This document shows positions 1-6,790 of a DNA stretch of 8,588 nucleotides, in pieces (position 1 is the first letter of the stretch; every line of letters starts with the position of its first letter). The position numbers were made by a program, and so were the translations under genes. Under the pieces are notes generated by a model. That model was not told the DNA's origin. It saw nothing but the letters and a program-made list of their open reading frames with translations, and ran no database searches. Source of the DNA: a bacterium HR20 (GTDB taxonomy: Bacteria; Bacteroidota; Ignavibacteria; Kapaibacteriales; NICIL-2); NCBI GenBank assembly GCA_002898675.1, contig BEHW01000088.1:1-8588 (forward strand). Reading direction: 5' to 3'.

Positions 1-187
1 TGTGGTGATTCGCCGGGAACGCGCCGGCTGGCGGCTCCTTCGGAGCGTGCGTATCTACCAACGTGGACGGCGGCTCCCCATCCGCATCCGACCGAGCTTC
101 TACGACCGTGAGCGCGAGCTTCTCGAACTGCTTGTGCAACTCCGCGCTCCAGCAGGGGATGCAAGCCGCACCGCACGGAAGCTGTAA
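1..187 (+). CDS. C-terminal fragment of an unrecognised basic protein
   Basis: This reading frame is open from the window edge to a TAA at 185-187, giving about 61 codons. It probably continues upstream, although a GTG at position 2 could formally be a start. I do not recognise the family. The visible part is Arg-rich: a probable beta-hairpin (WRLLRSVRIYQRGRRLPIRI, about residues 10-29) is followed by an amphipathic helix (YDRERELLELLVQL, about 34-47). A strand-strand-helix ending like this occurs in bacterial PH-like membrane-associated domains among others, but that is only a shape resemblance. It lies 39 nt upstream of purF on the same strand, and its stop codon forms the first bases of the candidate purF promoter, so purF probably has its own transcription start. 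The coding call rests on the open frame and the plausible protein-like composition. Confidence 0.55.
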   Translation, partial: VVIRRERAGWRLLRSVRIYQRGRRLPIRIRPSFYDRERELLELLVQLRAPAGDASRTARKL

Positions 188-192
188 TTTTG
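185..192 (+). promoter_or_regulatory. Candidate Bacteroidota-type -7 element of the purF promoter
   Basis: TAATTTTG is a perfect match to TAnnTTTG, the -7 element recognised by the primary sigma factor of Bacteroidota. It overlaps the TAA stop of the upstream gene and ends 34 nt before the purF ATG, which would give a leader of roughly 28 nt. I see no convincing TTTG-type -33 element about 20 bp upstream. My by-eye scan of both strands found only three TAnnTTTG matches in the window, all close to starts of operon-head genes, which raises confidence in each. Confidence 0.5.
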
Positions 193-226
193 CGCTGAAT
201 GATTTCCTCAACACGCCAACCCTTCG

Positions 227-1729
227 ATGCCCCCCACGTCGCCAGAGGATAAAGCTCGCCCCAATTGCGGCATCGTCGGCGTCTTCAACCACCCGACGGC
301 AGCGGTCATCTGCTACTACGCGCTTCATGCTCTGCAGCATCGCGGCCAGGAAGCATGTGGCATCGTTGCTGCATCTGCTGATCGCAACAATGGCCGCCAA
401 CGCTTTCGGTCCCATAAAGGCAAGGGACTTGTGCTCGATGTTTTCAGCGATAGCCGTATTCTCACCGAACGTCTCGCTGGGACAGTTGCAATCGGGCACA
501 ACCGCTATTCAACCACTGGGAGCAATTCCGAAGCGAACATCCAGCCATTTGCGATTCGGTACCACGCAGGAAATCTTGCACTGGCGCACAACGGCAATCT
601 GACCAACACGCAAGCGCTCCGCCGCCAGCTGCAGGTCGAAGGCGCGATTTTTCAATCCACCTCCGATAGCGAACTGTTCCTGCACCTTGTTGCGCGAAGC
701 AACGCGCCAACGGAGCTGGAACGCATCCGCCATGCGCTCCGGCAGGCCCGTGGTGCCTACTCACTTGTGATGATGACCGACACTGCACTCTATGCTGCAC
801 GCGATCCCCACGGCTTTCGTCCCCTTGCGATCGGCCGGCTTCGGACGAGCGAAGGAACAGATGCCTACATCGTTGCCAGCGAAACGTGCGCGTTCGACAT
901 CGTCGGCGCCGAGTACATTCGCGACGTCCGCCATAACGAGCTGGTTGTCCTTGACCAGGCAACAGTCGAGCACGGAACGATTCATTCATACCCGATCGAG
1001 GACGTAACACCGCAGGCACGGCACTGCATCTTCGAGTACGTGTACTTTGCCCGTCCTGACAGCATCATTTTCGGGCATAGCGTGGATAAGGTCCGCCGCA
1101 AGCTCGGGAAGAACTTGGCACTCGAGCACCCGGTTTCGAACGAGCCGTTCGATAAAGTCACCGTCATCGCAGTCCCCGATAGCGGCAACACTGCAGCGCT
1201 GGGGTACGCGAAGGTCAACGCAGAGGAGAATCAAATCCCCACGCGCTTCGAAATTGGTCTGATCCGCAGCCATTACGTCGGGCGAACCTTCATTGCGCCG
1301 GAGCAGGACGAACGCGCGCTGAAGGTGAAAGCAAAATTCAATCCTGTCCGCGGGGTCTTGGAGGGGCGGAAGGTCGTTGTCGTGGATGATTCGATCGTTC
1401 GGGGGACAACCTCGCAGCAGTTGGTGCAGCTTCTCCGAAGCGCAGGACCTGCCGAAGTGCACTTGCGCATTACTTCGCCACCGATTACGCATCCATGCGC
1501 CTACGGCATGGATTTCCCCAGCCGCCAGGAACTCATTGCCAATCACCATCCCGATGTCGAGAGCATCGGTCGAGCGCTCGGTGTTGATTCGCTGGCGTAT
1601 CTCTCGGTTGAAGGGCTACTCGATGCAGTCCCGAAGGAAGAGGGCATCGGCTACTGCACTGCATGCTTTACGGGAGAATACCCCGTCGAAATCGAGCTCG
1701 ACATGAGCAAGTACGCAACGGAAGAGTAA
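227..1729 (+). CDS. purF: Amidophosphoribosyltransferase (glutamine PRPP amidotransferase)
   Basis: This 500-residue enzyme catalyses the committed step of de novo purine synthesis: PRPP plus glutamine gives 5-phosphoribosylamine, in the cytoplasm. The N-terminal half is a class II (Ntn) glutaminase. The catalytic Cys14 follows a 13-residue propeptide and begins CGIVGVF; further motifs are HRGQEACGI, GHNRYSTTG (R93), AHNGNL (N122, G123) and STSDSE (D147). The C-terminal half is a type I phosphoribosyltransferase with the PRPP loop VVVVDDSIVRGTTS at 383-396. Cys267 (HCIFEYVYFARPDS), Cys424 (HPCAYGMD) and Cys477/Cys480 (YCTACF) align with the four [4Fe-4S] ligands of the B. subtilis-type enzyme, so the protein is probably processed and carries a cluster. 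The length is normal. ATG 227 is chosen because the propeptide begins there. No Shine-Dalgarno sequence is seen. No other purine gene is in the window; the next gene converges on it 32 bp away. Confidence 0.98.
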   Translation: MPPTSPEDKARPNCGIVGVFNHPTAAVICYYALHALQHRGQEACGIVAASADRNNGRQRFRSHKGKGLVLDVFSDSRILTERLAGTVAIGHNRYSTTGSNSEANIQPFAIRYHAGNLALAHNGNLTNTQALRRQLQVEGAIFQSTSDSELFLHLVARSNAPTELERIRHALRQARGAYSLVMMTDTALYAARDPHGFRPLAIGRLRTSEGTDAYIVASETCAFDIVGAEYIRDVRHNELVVLDQATVEHGTIHSYPIEDVTPQARHCIFEYVYFARPDSIIFGHSVDKVRRKLGKNLALEHPVSNEPFDKVTVIAVPDSGNTAALGYAKVNAEENQIPTRFEIGLIRSHYVGRTFIAPEQDERALKVKAKFNPVRGVLEGRKVVVVDDSIVRGTTSQQLVQLLRSAGPAEVHLRITSPPITHPCAYGMDFPSRQELIANHHPDVESIGRALGVDSLAYLSVEGLLDAVPKEEGIGYCTACFTGEYPVEIELDMSKYATEE

Positions 1730-1761
1730 AAGCAGCCGGTCGTTTCATCCTGCCGCAGCGC

Positions 1762-4182
1762 TCAAAAGCTATACCGCACGCCGAGAAGTGCTTGGAGCCG
1801 TTCGGCTGACCACTCTGCGTCGCGGAGGATGCTGCTGAGAGGGTAGGTGTACTGCACCTGGAGCAGCGCAGACCATCGAGGTGCTTGCGGGATTGGCAGC
1901 GCAAATCCGATACCGCCCCAGAGTTCTGCATTGATGGTTCGCAGTGTGGAGAGCGTGCGGTGCTGCGCATCTCCCAGCATGGTGCTCTCCGACGCAGCTG
2001 GGGATGGGAGAACGAAATGTCGTTCAAGGGTGACCTGCGAGGAAAGGAGCGTTGTTATTCGACCTCCACCACAGGCGAACATCTCGTAGCGCCGTGTGCC
2101 GACTTGGTAAGCAAAGAGCGTCCACTCCACGCCGAACCCAAGTGCCAGCGCTGGAAGACGCGGGGAGAGAATCGTCTCGGCTTGGACTGCAATGAGCGTG
2201 TCATTGGAGAGCCGTGCTGCGGCGAGCGATGAATCTGGAGCGGAGATTCCACGTCCGAATGGCTCCAGCGAAAGGGAAGCGCGCAGACGAAGTCGGGAAC
2301 CGAGCGCGTAAGTGACAAGCGCGCCAATGCTCAGCGAAGAGCTATACGCATTGCCAGTGGCTCGTTCGAATGCAAGGTCGCCAGTTGTGCGGAATGAAGC
2401 GGTGTGGTAAATCGCCGAAGCTATACCAGCAAGCGTAACTGTCCACGGTCGCTGGGGCGGACACTGATCGCTGGTGATGAATTCGAAGCTCCCTCGCATC
2501 GGGTTGAAGCAGTACGTGTAGGTGACGGTGGTGCTGTTGCCGGCGACGTCGGTGATGCGGAGAGTAAGTTGGCCGTCCTGCTCAGGATCGAGCGGGTGAA
2601 TGTCGAATTCTGCTTGGGGCTGGCCAGACTCGATGCGGGGGAGGTATGCACGCATGTTCAGCGCCAGGAGCGGTTCAATGCTGGCAAGTCCGCGGTCGGT
2701 TGAGCGGTCGTCACGAGCAATGACGTGGAGTGCCTTGCCGCTCGGCGATCGAGAAAATGCAGTCGTTGGCGGCAAGCGATCCCGCAACGTGTCGAGGAGC
2801 AGAAATGATTGCCCGCCCATCGTTCCATAGGCATCGTAACCGTCGTAGCCGTAGCCGAACCCGTAGGAGTAGAGGCCGAAGGGTTCGTCGCCTTCAATCG
2901 TGTGCGCGCCGTAATCGAGCCGAACAGCTGCAATGAAGTAGCTGCTCACGCCGATGCGTTCGAATAAGTTGCGGCTGATGCGTTGCCCGTCGAGGCGAAT
3001 AGTCCCGAGCGCTTCTTCCCGTGCGATGATGTTGACGTAGTGGTTCCACTGCCCCTGGATGGGCGTTGCGATGCGGTAGCGCCGGACAAATTGCTGCGTC
3101 GGGGAAACTAAAATCATCATCGGATCGCCAACTTGATCACCGTTGGCAAAGCCTTGGGCGTATTGGGCCACCAGGATTGGTTTATCTGCTGTCAGTTGGA
3201 TGTTGGCGCTTTCGTTTGGTTCTTCGTAGTACTCGCCCGCATCGAGGACAGCGATGAGCGATTGGTTCTTGAAGACGCGTGTTCCGTTGAACGCTGCCAA
3301 GATGCGGAAGGTGTATTTGCTCCGCCCTTGGAGTCTGCCGAGAAAATAGTGCTTGCCCCACGTCGAAACAGGTGGGAGCTGCTCGACCAGATGGTTACAT
3401 GCTTTCACGCCTGGTGGAACATACGCGCACGTATGCCCGCTGAAGACAGCGATTGGTTTGGAGGCGACAATTGCAGTTCCTGTCAGATCGCCGGAGCCAG
3501 TTGAGGCAAAACTTGCGCGCACTTGATACGCCTGCCCGCGATCGAGCACTACAGTGTAGCGTTCGCCAGCGTTGTGACCGTCCGTTGTTGGAGAGGTAGG
3601 GGTGATTTCGATACGAGTATCGTCTTCGGTCGCAACGATCGCGAAGATCGGTGCAAGCGCAGCCGAGAGCTTGCTGTAGCACAGTGCGCGGTATTCCGTG
3701 CCGAGAACGCCGATGGGCAGCGCCAAGTAGGTGTCCGTCGTTTGAATCCGGTGGTTGAGCGCATAGACGGTGATTGGCCGATCGCTTGTGATGCGGAGCG
3801 CGCGTGCTTGCGGACGAGGGAAGGTGTCCAGCTCCGCCTCTGGGGTGATTTGCACGTTGCGAATTGCACCGGCAGGGACGCGGAGCCGATGGCGAAATCC
3901 GAGGCTTGGAATTTCAAGCTGTACGTCAGCGTCGTCATCCGCAGTCAAGAAAACTTCGAGCACAGCTGGTTCGTAGGTGCCAGGTTTCTCCGGATCCCGT
4001 TCGCGGAAATTTTTCATGAAGCAGAGCCAAAACTCAGTTCCCTCTGAGGTGAGCGTGCGAGTTATCGTTGTGTCGGAGGGGGTGTTGATTTGCTGACGTG
4101 CGGATGCTACGCTGCTCGAGAGCGCAACTGCACAAATCACACCGCTCAGCAGCAGGATACGGTTCACTTGCCAATGACGCAT
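1762..4182 (-). CDS. IgGFc-binding-domain protein with C-terminal outer-membrane beta-barrel
   Basis: This 806-residue exported protein begins with a signal peptide (basic start, hydrophobic core LLLSGVICAVALSS, likely cleavage after ASA near residue 28). Residues about 45-457 form an IgGFc-binding-type domain. It opens GTEFWLCFMKNF and has a central GHTCAYVPPG, CNHLVEQLPP and TWGKHYF stretch (249-280). It ends in the Tyr/Gly-rich run YSYGFGYGYDGYDAYG (438-453), typical of bacterial members. Residues about 470-557 look like an Ig-like domain (ITDVAGNSTTVTYTY). Residues about 580-806 are alternating amphipathic strands ending LLGVRYSF; the terminal Phe is typical of outer-membrane barrels. I infer a barrel anchor displaying an adhesive head. 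The family name comes from human FCGBP; IgG binding should not be assumed, and the bacterial function is unknown to me. The start overlaps the upstream gene by 19 nt and has no clear ribosome site, suggesting translational coupling. Confidence 0.85.
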   Translation of the reverse strand: MRHWQVNRILLLSGVICAVALSSSVASARQQINTPSDTTITRTLTSEGTEFWLCFMKNFRERDPEKPGTYEPAVLEVFLTADDDADVQLEIPSLGFRHRLRVPAGAIRNVQITPEAELDTFPRPQARALRITSDRPITVYALNHRIQTTDTYLALPIGVLGTEYRALCYSKLSAALAPIFAIVATEDDTRIEITPTSPTTDGHNAGERYTVVLDRGQAYQVRASFASTGSGDLTGTAIVASKPIAVFSGHTCAYVPPGVKACNHLVEQLPPVSTWGKHYFLGRLQGRSKYTFRILAAFNGTRVFKNQSLIAVLDAGEYYEEPNESANIQLTADKPILVAQYAQGFANGDQVGDPMMILVSPTQQFVRRYRIATPIQGQWNHYVNIIAREEALGTIRLDGQRISRNLFERIGVSSYFIAAVRLDYGAHTIEGDEPFGLYSYGFGYGYDGYDAYGTMGGQSFLLLDTLRDRLPPTTAFSRSPSGKALHVIARDDRSTDRGLASIEPLLALNMRAYLPRIESGQPQAEFDIHPLDPEQDGQLTLRITDVAGNSTTVTYTYCFNPMRGSFEFITSDQCPPQRPWTVTLAGIASAIYHTASFRTTGDLAFERATGNAYSSSLSIGALVTYALGSRLRLRASLSLEPFGRGISAPDSSLAAARLSNDTLIAVQAETILSPRLPALALGFGVEWTLFAYQVGTRRYEMFACGGGRITTLLSSQVTLERHFVLPSPAASESTMLGDAQHRTLSTLRTINAELWGGIGFALPIPQAPRWSALLQVQYTYPLSSILRDAEWSAERLQALLGVRYSF

Positions 4183-4907
4183 GGTGCGATGCGGAGGTGC
4201 GGCCCAACTTGCATACGGAGGTAGTAGACGCCAGCAGCAGTAGCCATGCGCTCAAGTTCCAGTACGATCGTGTGCGGTCCTGCCGATTGAGGTGGTGCGC
4301 TCCATCGGCCGTATTCTCTGCCGAGTGGATCGAAGAGAACAAACGATGGCTGGCCATCGTCTCCAAGCCAGTACGTAACCTCAAGGCGTGGCTCGTAGAG
4401 TGGCTGGGGACGTAGTGGGCCGAGCGATGCTCTTCCTTCTACGGTGAGCGCTTGCGCAGGGAGCAATGTAATCTGACCGCCTTCAGGAGAGAGTAGCTGC
4501 GCGCTGTGATTGATCTCGAGGGCGCTGACGGTCACTGATGCAGGCGACGAGCCGCTCCAGAGCACGCTGCAGAGGATATCAAGTTCCAGGTAAGGCAACA
4601 CCTTCACTGCGATTGCCTCGACTGTAGCAGTGCCGCGCTCAGCGCTCGGTGCTGGGTTGATAGCAGAACGCAGGATCCGCAGCTCGCTGGGGAACCTCGC
4701 GGCAATTTGCTCGATACGCAGCGACGCTTGCGAGTACTCGAAGGTGACCGAGATGGTATCGTCCAGCAAAACAGCCCGGTCTATGCGAACAGGAAGCGTC
4801 AGTACCGACCCCCGATATGCCGTAGTATCGGGGATGCTGACGATGGTCTGGGCTACCAGTGCGTTGGTCAACACGAGAACGAGTAGGTATCCGATGCGAT
4901 GCTTCAT
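4164..4907 (-). CDS. Secreted cohesin-like protein with T9SS-type C-terminal sorting domain
   Basis: This is a 247-residue protein. Its signal peptide is MKHRIGYLLVLVLTNALVAQ, with cleavage probably at or near Ala19/Gln20. Residues about 21-155 are beta-rich and open VSIPDTTAYRGSVLTLPVRI, a cohesin-like beginning (a G-x-x-[VL]-x-[VL]-P-V strand). Residues about 170-247 resemble a type A T9SS sorting domain or a FlgD-like Ig fold: SFVLFDPLGREYGRW, then GPHTIVLELERM, then AAGVYYLRMQVG, ending in Lys. Such tails direct export across the outer membrane and surface attachment in Bacteroidota relatives. ATG 4907 is chosen over the in-frame GTG at 4940 because it gives a clean signal peptide, and because the candidate -7 element (4930-4937) would put GTG 4940 upstream of the transcript. 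The gene heads an operon with the overlapping IgGFc/barrel gene. The substrate or ligand is unknown, and the cohesin assignment is weaker than the sorting-domain one. Confidence 0.8.
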   Translation of the reverse strand: MKHRIGYLLVLVLTNALVAQTIVSIPDTTAYRGSVLTLPVRIDRAVLLDDTISVTFEYSQASLRIEQIAARFPSELRILRSAINPAPSAERGTATVEAIAVKVLPYLELDILCSVLWSGSSPASVTVSALEINHSAQLLSPEGGQITLLPAQALTVEGRASLGPLRPQPLYEPRLEVTYWLGDDGQPSFVLFDPLGREYGRWSAPPQSAGPHTIVLELERMATAAGVYYLRMQVGPHLRIAPCVIGK

Positions 4908-4929
4908 CGAGACGAAACGTAACGTCGGG

Positions 4930-4937
4930 CAAAAATA
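4930..4937 (-). promoter_or_regulatory. Candidate -7 element for the minus-strand surface-protein operon
   Basis: On the minus strand this reads TATTTTTG, a perfect TAnnTTTG match. It ends 22 nt upstream of ATG 4907, giving a predicted leader of about 16 nt. A recognisable TTTG -33 element is absent at the expected spacing. The arrangement mirrors the plus-strand promoter at 5043-5050, where the spacing to ATG is 21 nt, and this supports both promoters and both start choices. Confidence 0.5.
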
Positions 4938-4946
4938 CACCCTGCT

Positions 4947-5011
4947 TGCTGCGGTAGCTGATCTCGTACGTTGGAGCAGCAGGACCGTCAGCGCAGCAAG
5001 AGAGATGCTGC
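4947..5011. promoter_or_regulatory. Four copies of GCAGCA/TGCTGC between divergent promoters; possible operator
   Basis: Between the two outward-facing -7 elements, the hexamer GCAGCA or its complement TGCTGC occurs four times: TGCTGC at 4947-4952, GCAGCA at 4976-4981, GCAGCA at 4993-4998 and TGCTGC at 5006-5011. The outer and inner pairs each form a dyad. Binding here could control both operons at once. The hexamer is common in GC-rich DNA, so the cluster could be chance; no regulator gene is in the window to pair with it. Confidence 0.25.
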
Positions 5012-5016
5012 TTTTT
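4993..5016 (+). terminator. Hairpin plus T-tract upstream of the plus-strand promoter
   Basis: GCAGCA (4993-4998), a 7-nt loop and TGCTGC (5006-5011) form a perfect 6-bp stem immediately followed by TTTTT (5012-5016). On the plus strand this resembles a short intrinsic terminator. No plus-strand gene ends just upstream, so its role would be to stop stray or antisense transcription before the barrel promoter. Alternatively the dyad is a protein-binding site and the T-tract is an upstream promoter element, about 26 bp before the -7 box. The stem is short, so confidence is low. Confidence 0.3.
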
Positions 5017-5042
5017 CACTGCATGTTTTGTGCGGTGTTGTG

Positions 5043-5050
5043 TAAATTTG
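5043..5050 (+). promoter_or_regulatory. Candidate -7 element for the barrel/FN3-like operon
   Basis: TAAATTTG is a perfect TAnnTTTG match ending 21 nt before ATG 5072, predicting a leader of about 15 nt. TTTTG at 5026-5030 lies only 12 bp upstream, too close for a normal -33 element, so the upstream half of the promoter is weak or unusual. A start at ATG 5030 would lie upstream of the transcript, which favours ATG 5072. Confidence 0.55.
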
Positions 5051-5071
5051 TTCATCCTCAAGGGTTGTCCT

Positions 5072-6697
5072 ATGCGTAGTGCGATTACACTCTGCCTAAC
5101 ATTGGTTGGATGTGCCACCGTACTGCTCGCACAGTCTGTTCGGGTCGGTGGCTCATTCGGTAGTTCAGCAGACATCTACCGTGCATACGGGAATCCAGCG
5201 CGACTCCCTTCGGAGACGTACCGTACCGTTGCGCGAGTCAACGTCGTTCTGTTCGATCAAATTGACCTTCCGTTCGAGCTATACCTCAATAGCGGGCAGA
5301 TCGGGTACCAGCAGCCGTTCAACCAATTTGGGGTCACACCGCGCATTGGGCAGTGGGTGCAACTGTTTGGCGGGTGGTATTCCACTCGGGTGTCAGATTA
5401 CACCTTCGGGGACTTGCGCATTCTCGGCGGCGGTGTCGAGCTGAGTCCGGGCAACTTCCGGCTCGCGTTTCACTACGGCTACACACGCCAGGCGCGGAAC
5501 CCCGATAGTGCGCTGGCGTTTTGGGGTGAATATCGCCGACGCATTGTGCTCGGCAAACTCGGCTACGAATCAGCAGACGGGAGCTTTGTGACGCTGCAAG
5601 CAATGGCATCGCAAGACGAGCCGGGCACGATCCGTCGGGATAGCCTTACCGCTGCGCCGCAAGCGAATGCCGTCGTCTCGCTCGCAGCAGGGAGCAGCAT
5701 GTTCGGCGGGGCAGTGCGGCTGCGGGGAGAAGTCGCTGCTGGTCTTTTTACCAACAATACAGCGGCAGGACCCGATAGTGCACTGACTGCGAACATCCCT
5801 TCGCTCTTGCAGCAGATTGTGCCAACCAACGCTACCTCTAACCTCGATGGTGCGGCGCGGCTGAATCTCACGATTGCACCGAGCACGACCTGGGGACTCA
5901 TGCTCGATGGGCAGTGGATCGGACCTGGCTTTGTTACGCTTGGGTATGCCCAGCTGCTCAACGACGTGCTCGATCTAACGGCATCCCCGTACGTGCGAAT
6001 CCTCGATGGCAGGCTTTCCTTCCGCGCGAGCGTCGGACGGCGCACCAATAACCTCCGCCAAACGCGAATCGCAACGATCGAGCGGTTGACTGCCAATGCT
6101 GGTGTCAATTGGCAGCTCAGCGATGCTGTAGGTGTTGACGTCCAACTCGGCCAGTACACAATGCAATCCAACCACGCCAATGACACGCTCCGTGCCGACA
6201 ATGTCACGCAAACAGTGACCCTCACACCAACCTGGCAGTGGAGCAGCGGCAGCACAAGCCATTTCATCTCTGCCACGCTGACCTACCAACGGACGCGCGA
6301 CAACAACATCATCACTGGGCGCTACGGCAACAATTCCATGCTGAGCGCGACGCTCGCGCATACAGTCCAGCTTCCGTCGAAGCTTGGCTTGAGCAGTTCG
6401 TTGAGCTACAACCGCACGGAAACCGCTCTTCAGAACATACGTTTCGCAACGCTGAACGAATCGGTCACCTATCCCTTTGCCGAGCGCTTTACGCTGCGTG
6501 GGACGGCTGGCCTCAACATGACCAGCACCACGCGCAGCACGTTCCAGCTGCTCCTGCGGGCCGCCCTGAGCTATTCGCTGGAGCAGTGGGGTACGCTCAC
6601 ATTGCAAGTGATGAACAACACCTTCGATCTGACCGCCCAGCAGGGCAACCGATACAGCGAACTGTTCGGCAGCCTGCAGTACGCGGTCAGCTTTTAG
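5072..6697 (+). CDS. Outer-membrane beta-barrel protein, first gene of a barrel/FN3-like operon
   Basis: This 541-residue exported protein has the signal peptide MRSAITLCLTLVGCATVLLA, with cleavage near residue 20-21. The rest is alternating amphipathic beta-strands with Ser/Thr/Asn-rich turns, ending GSLQYAVSF with a terminal Phe, as expected of an outer-membrane barrel. It resembles, from memory, an uncharacterised Bacteroidota barrel family. The matching segments are PFNQFGVTPRIGQW (82-95), YTFGDLRILGGGVELSPG (110-127), GYESADGSFVTLQAMASQDE (164-183) and the GPGFVTLGYAQLLND / SVGRRTNNLR region (284-329). I would expect pores, assembly or surface-protein export rather than enzymatic activity; no function can be read directly. 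LVGC (11-14) looks like a lipobox, but the hydrophobic core continues past it, so signal peptidase I is more likely. ATG 5072 is preferred to ATG 5030 for the signal peptide and promoter position. A weak AAGGG lies 7 nt upstream. The next gene follows after 93 bp. Confidence 0.85.
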   Translation: MRSAITLCLTLVGCATVLLAQSVRVGGSFGSSADIYRAYGNPARLPSETYRTVARVNVVLFDQIDLPFELYLNSGQIGYQQPFNQFGVTPRIGQWVQLFGGWYSTRVSDYTFGDLRILGGGVELSPGNFRLAFHYGYTRQARNPDSALAFWGEYRRRIVLGKLGYESADGSFVTLQAMASQDEPGTIRRDSLTAAPQANAVVSLAAGSSMFGGAVRLRGEVAAGLFTNNTAAGPDSALTANIPSLLQQIVPTNATSNLDGAARLNLTIAPSTTWGLMLDGQWIGPGFVTLGYAQLLNDVLDLTASPYVRILDGRLSFRASVGRRTNNLRQTRIATIERLTANAGVNWQLSDAVGVDVQLGQYTMQSNHANDTLRADNVTQTVTLTPTWQWSSGSTSHFISATLTYQRTRDNNIITGRYGNNSMLSATLAHTVQLPSKLGLSSSLSYNRTETALQNIRFATLNESVTYPFAERFTLRGTAGLNMTSTTRSTFQLLLRAALSYSLEQWGTLTLQVMNNTFDLTAQQGNRYSELFGSLQYAVSF

Positions 6698-6717
6698 AGA
6701 CCACTGTCTGACGAGGG

Positions 6718-6741
6718 GCACCATACCCACGCGTGTGGTGC
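6718..6741 (+). other. Hairpin in the leader between barrel and FN3-like genes
   Basis: GCACCA (6718-6723) pairs perfectly with TGGTGC (6736-6741) around a 12-nt loop containing the palindrome CACGCGTG. An alternative inner stem, CCAC/GTGG, is also possible. It lies 20 nt after the barrel stop and 49 nt before the next ATG. It is not followed by a T-tract, so it is more likely a processing, stability or translation-tuning structure that changes the ratio of the two proteins than a full terminator. Confidence 0.35.
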
Positions 6742-6780
6742 ACTTTCACCAGCAAGTGGTAATGATGTCAAACAATTTTC

Positions 6781-6785
6781 GGAGG
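6781..6785 (+). promoter_or_regulatory. Shine-Dalgarno sequence of the FN3-like gene
   Basis: GGAGG lies 5 nt before ATG 6791 and fixes that start. It is the only strong Shine-Dalgarno site among the five gene starts in the window; the others show none or a weak AAGGG. No TAnnTTTG promoter was found in the 6698-6790 gap, so the gene is probably read from the barrel promoter but translated efficiently on its own. Confidence 0.6.
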
Positions 6786-6790
6786 CGCCC

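Noticed and set aside
462..1019. Minus-strand open frames opposite purF
   Set aside because: They overlap conserved purF catalytic motifs and have low-quality Arg/Cys-rich translations.
1730..1761. Possible bidirectional terminator between convergent purF and the IgGFc/barrel gene
   Set aside because: The 32-bp gap has no stem longer than a few bases and no T-tract on either strand.
3523..4047. Plus-strand open frame of 174 codons inside the IgGFc-domain region
   Set aside because: It is antisense to a well-supported domain, has an Arg-rich composition typical of a shadow frame, and no signal peptide or motif.
4908..4940. GTG 4940 as start of the T9SS-tailed gene
   Set aside because: It would put 11 extra residues before a clean signal peptide and lies upstream of the predicted transcription start; ATG 4907 fits better.
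5030..5071. ATG 5030 as start of the barrel gene
   Set aside because: It lies before the -7 box at 5043-5050, and the signal peptide begins cleanly at ATG 5072.
5105..5116. Lipobox-like LVGC in the barrel protein signal peptide
   Set aside because: The hydrophobic core continues after the Cys to LLAQ, and the mature protein looks like a barrel, so signal peptidase I cleavage is more likely.
5501..5785. Repeated CCCGATAGTGC(G/A)CTG at about 5502 and 5771
   Set aside because: Both copies encode PDSAL in barrel loops; two short coding copies are not evidence of a DNA repeat element.
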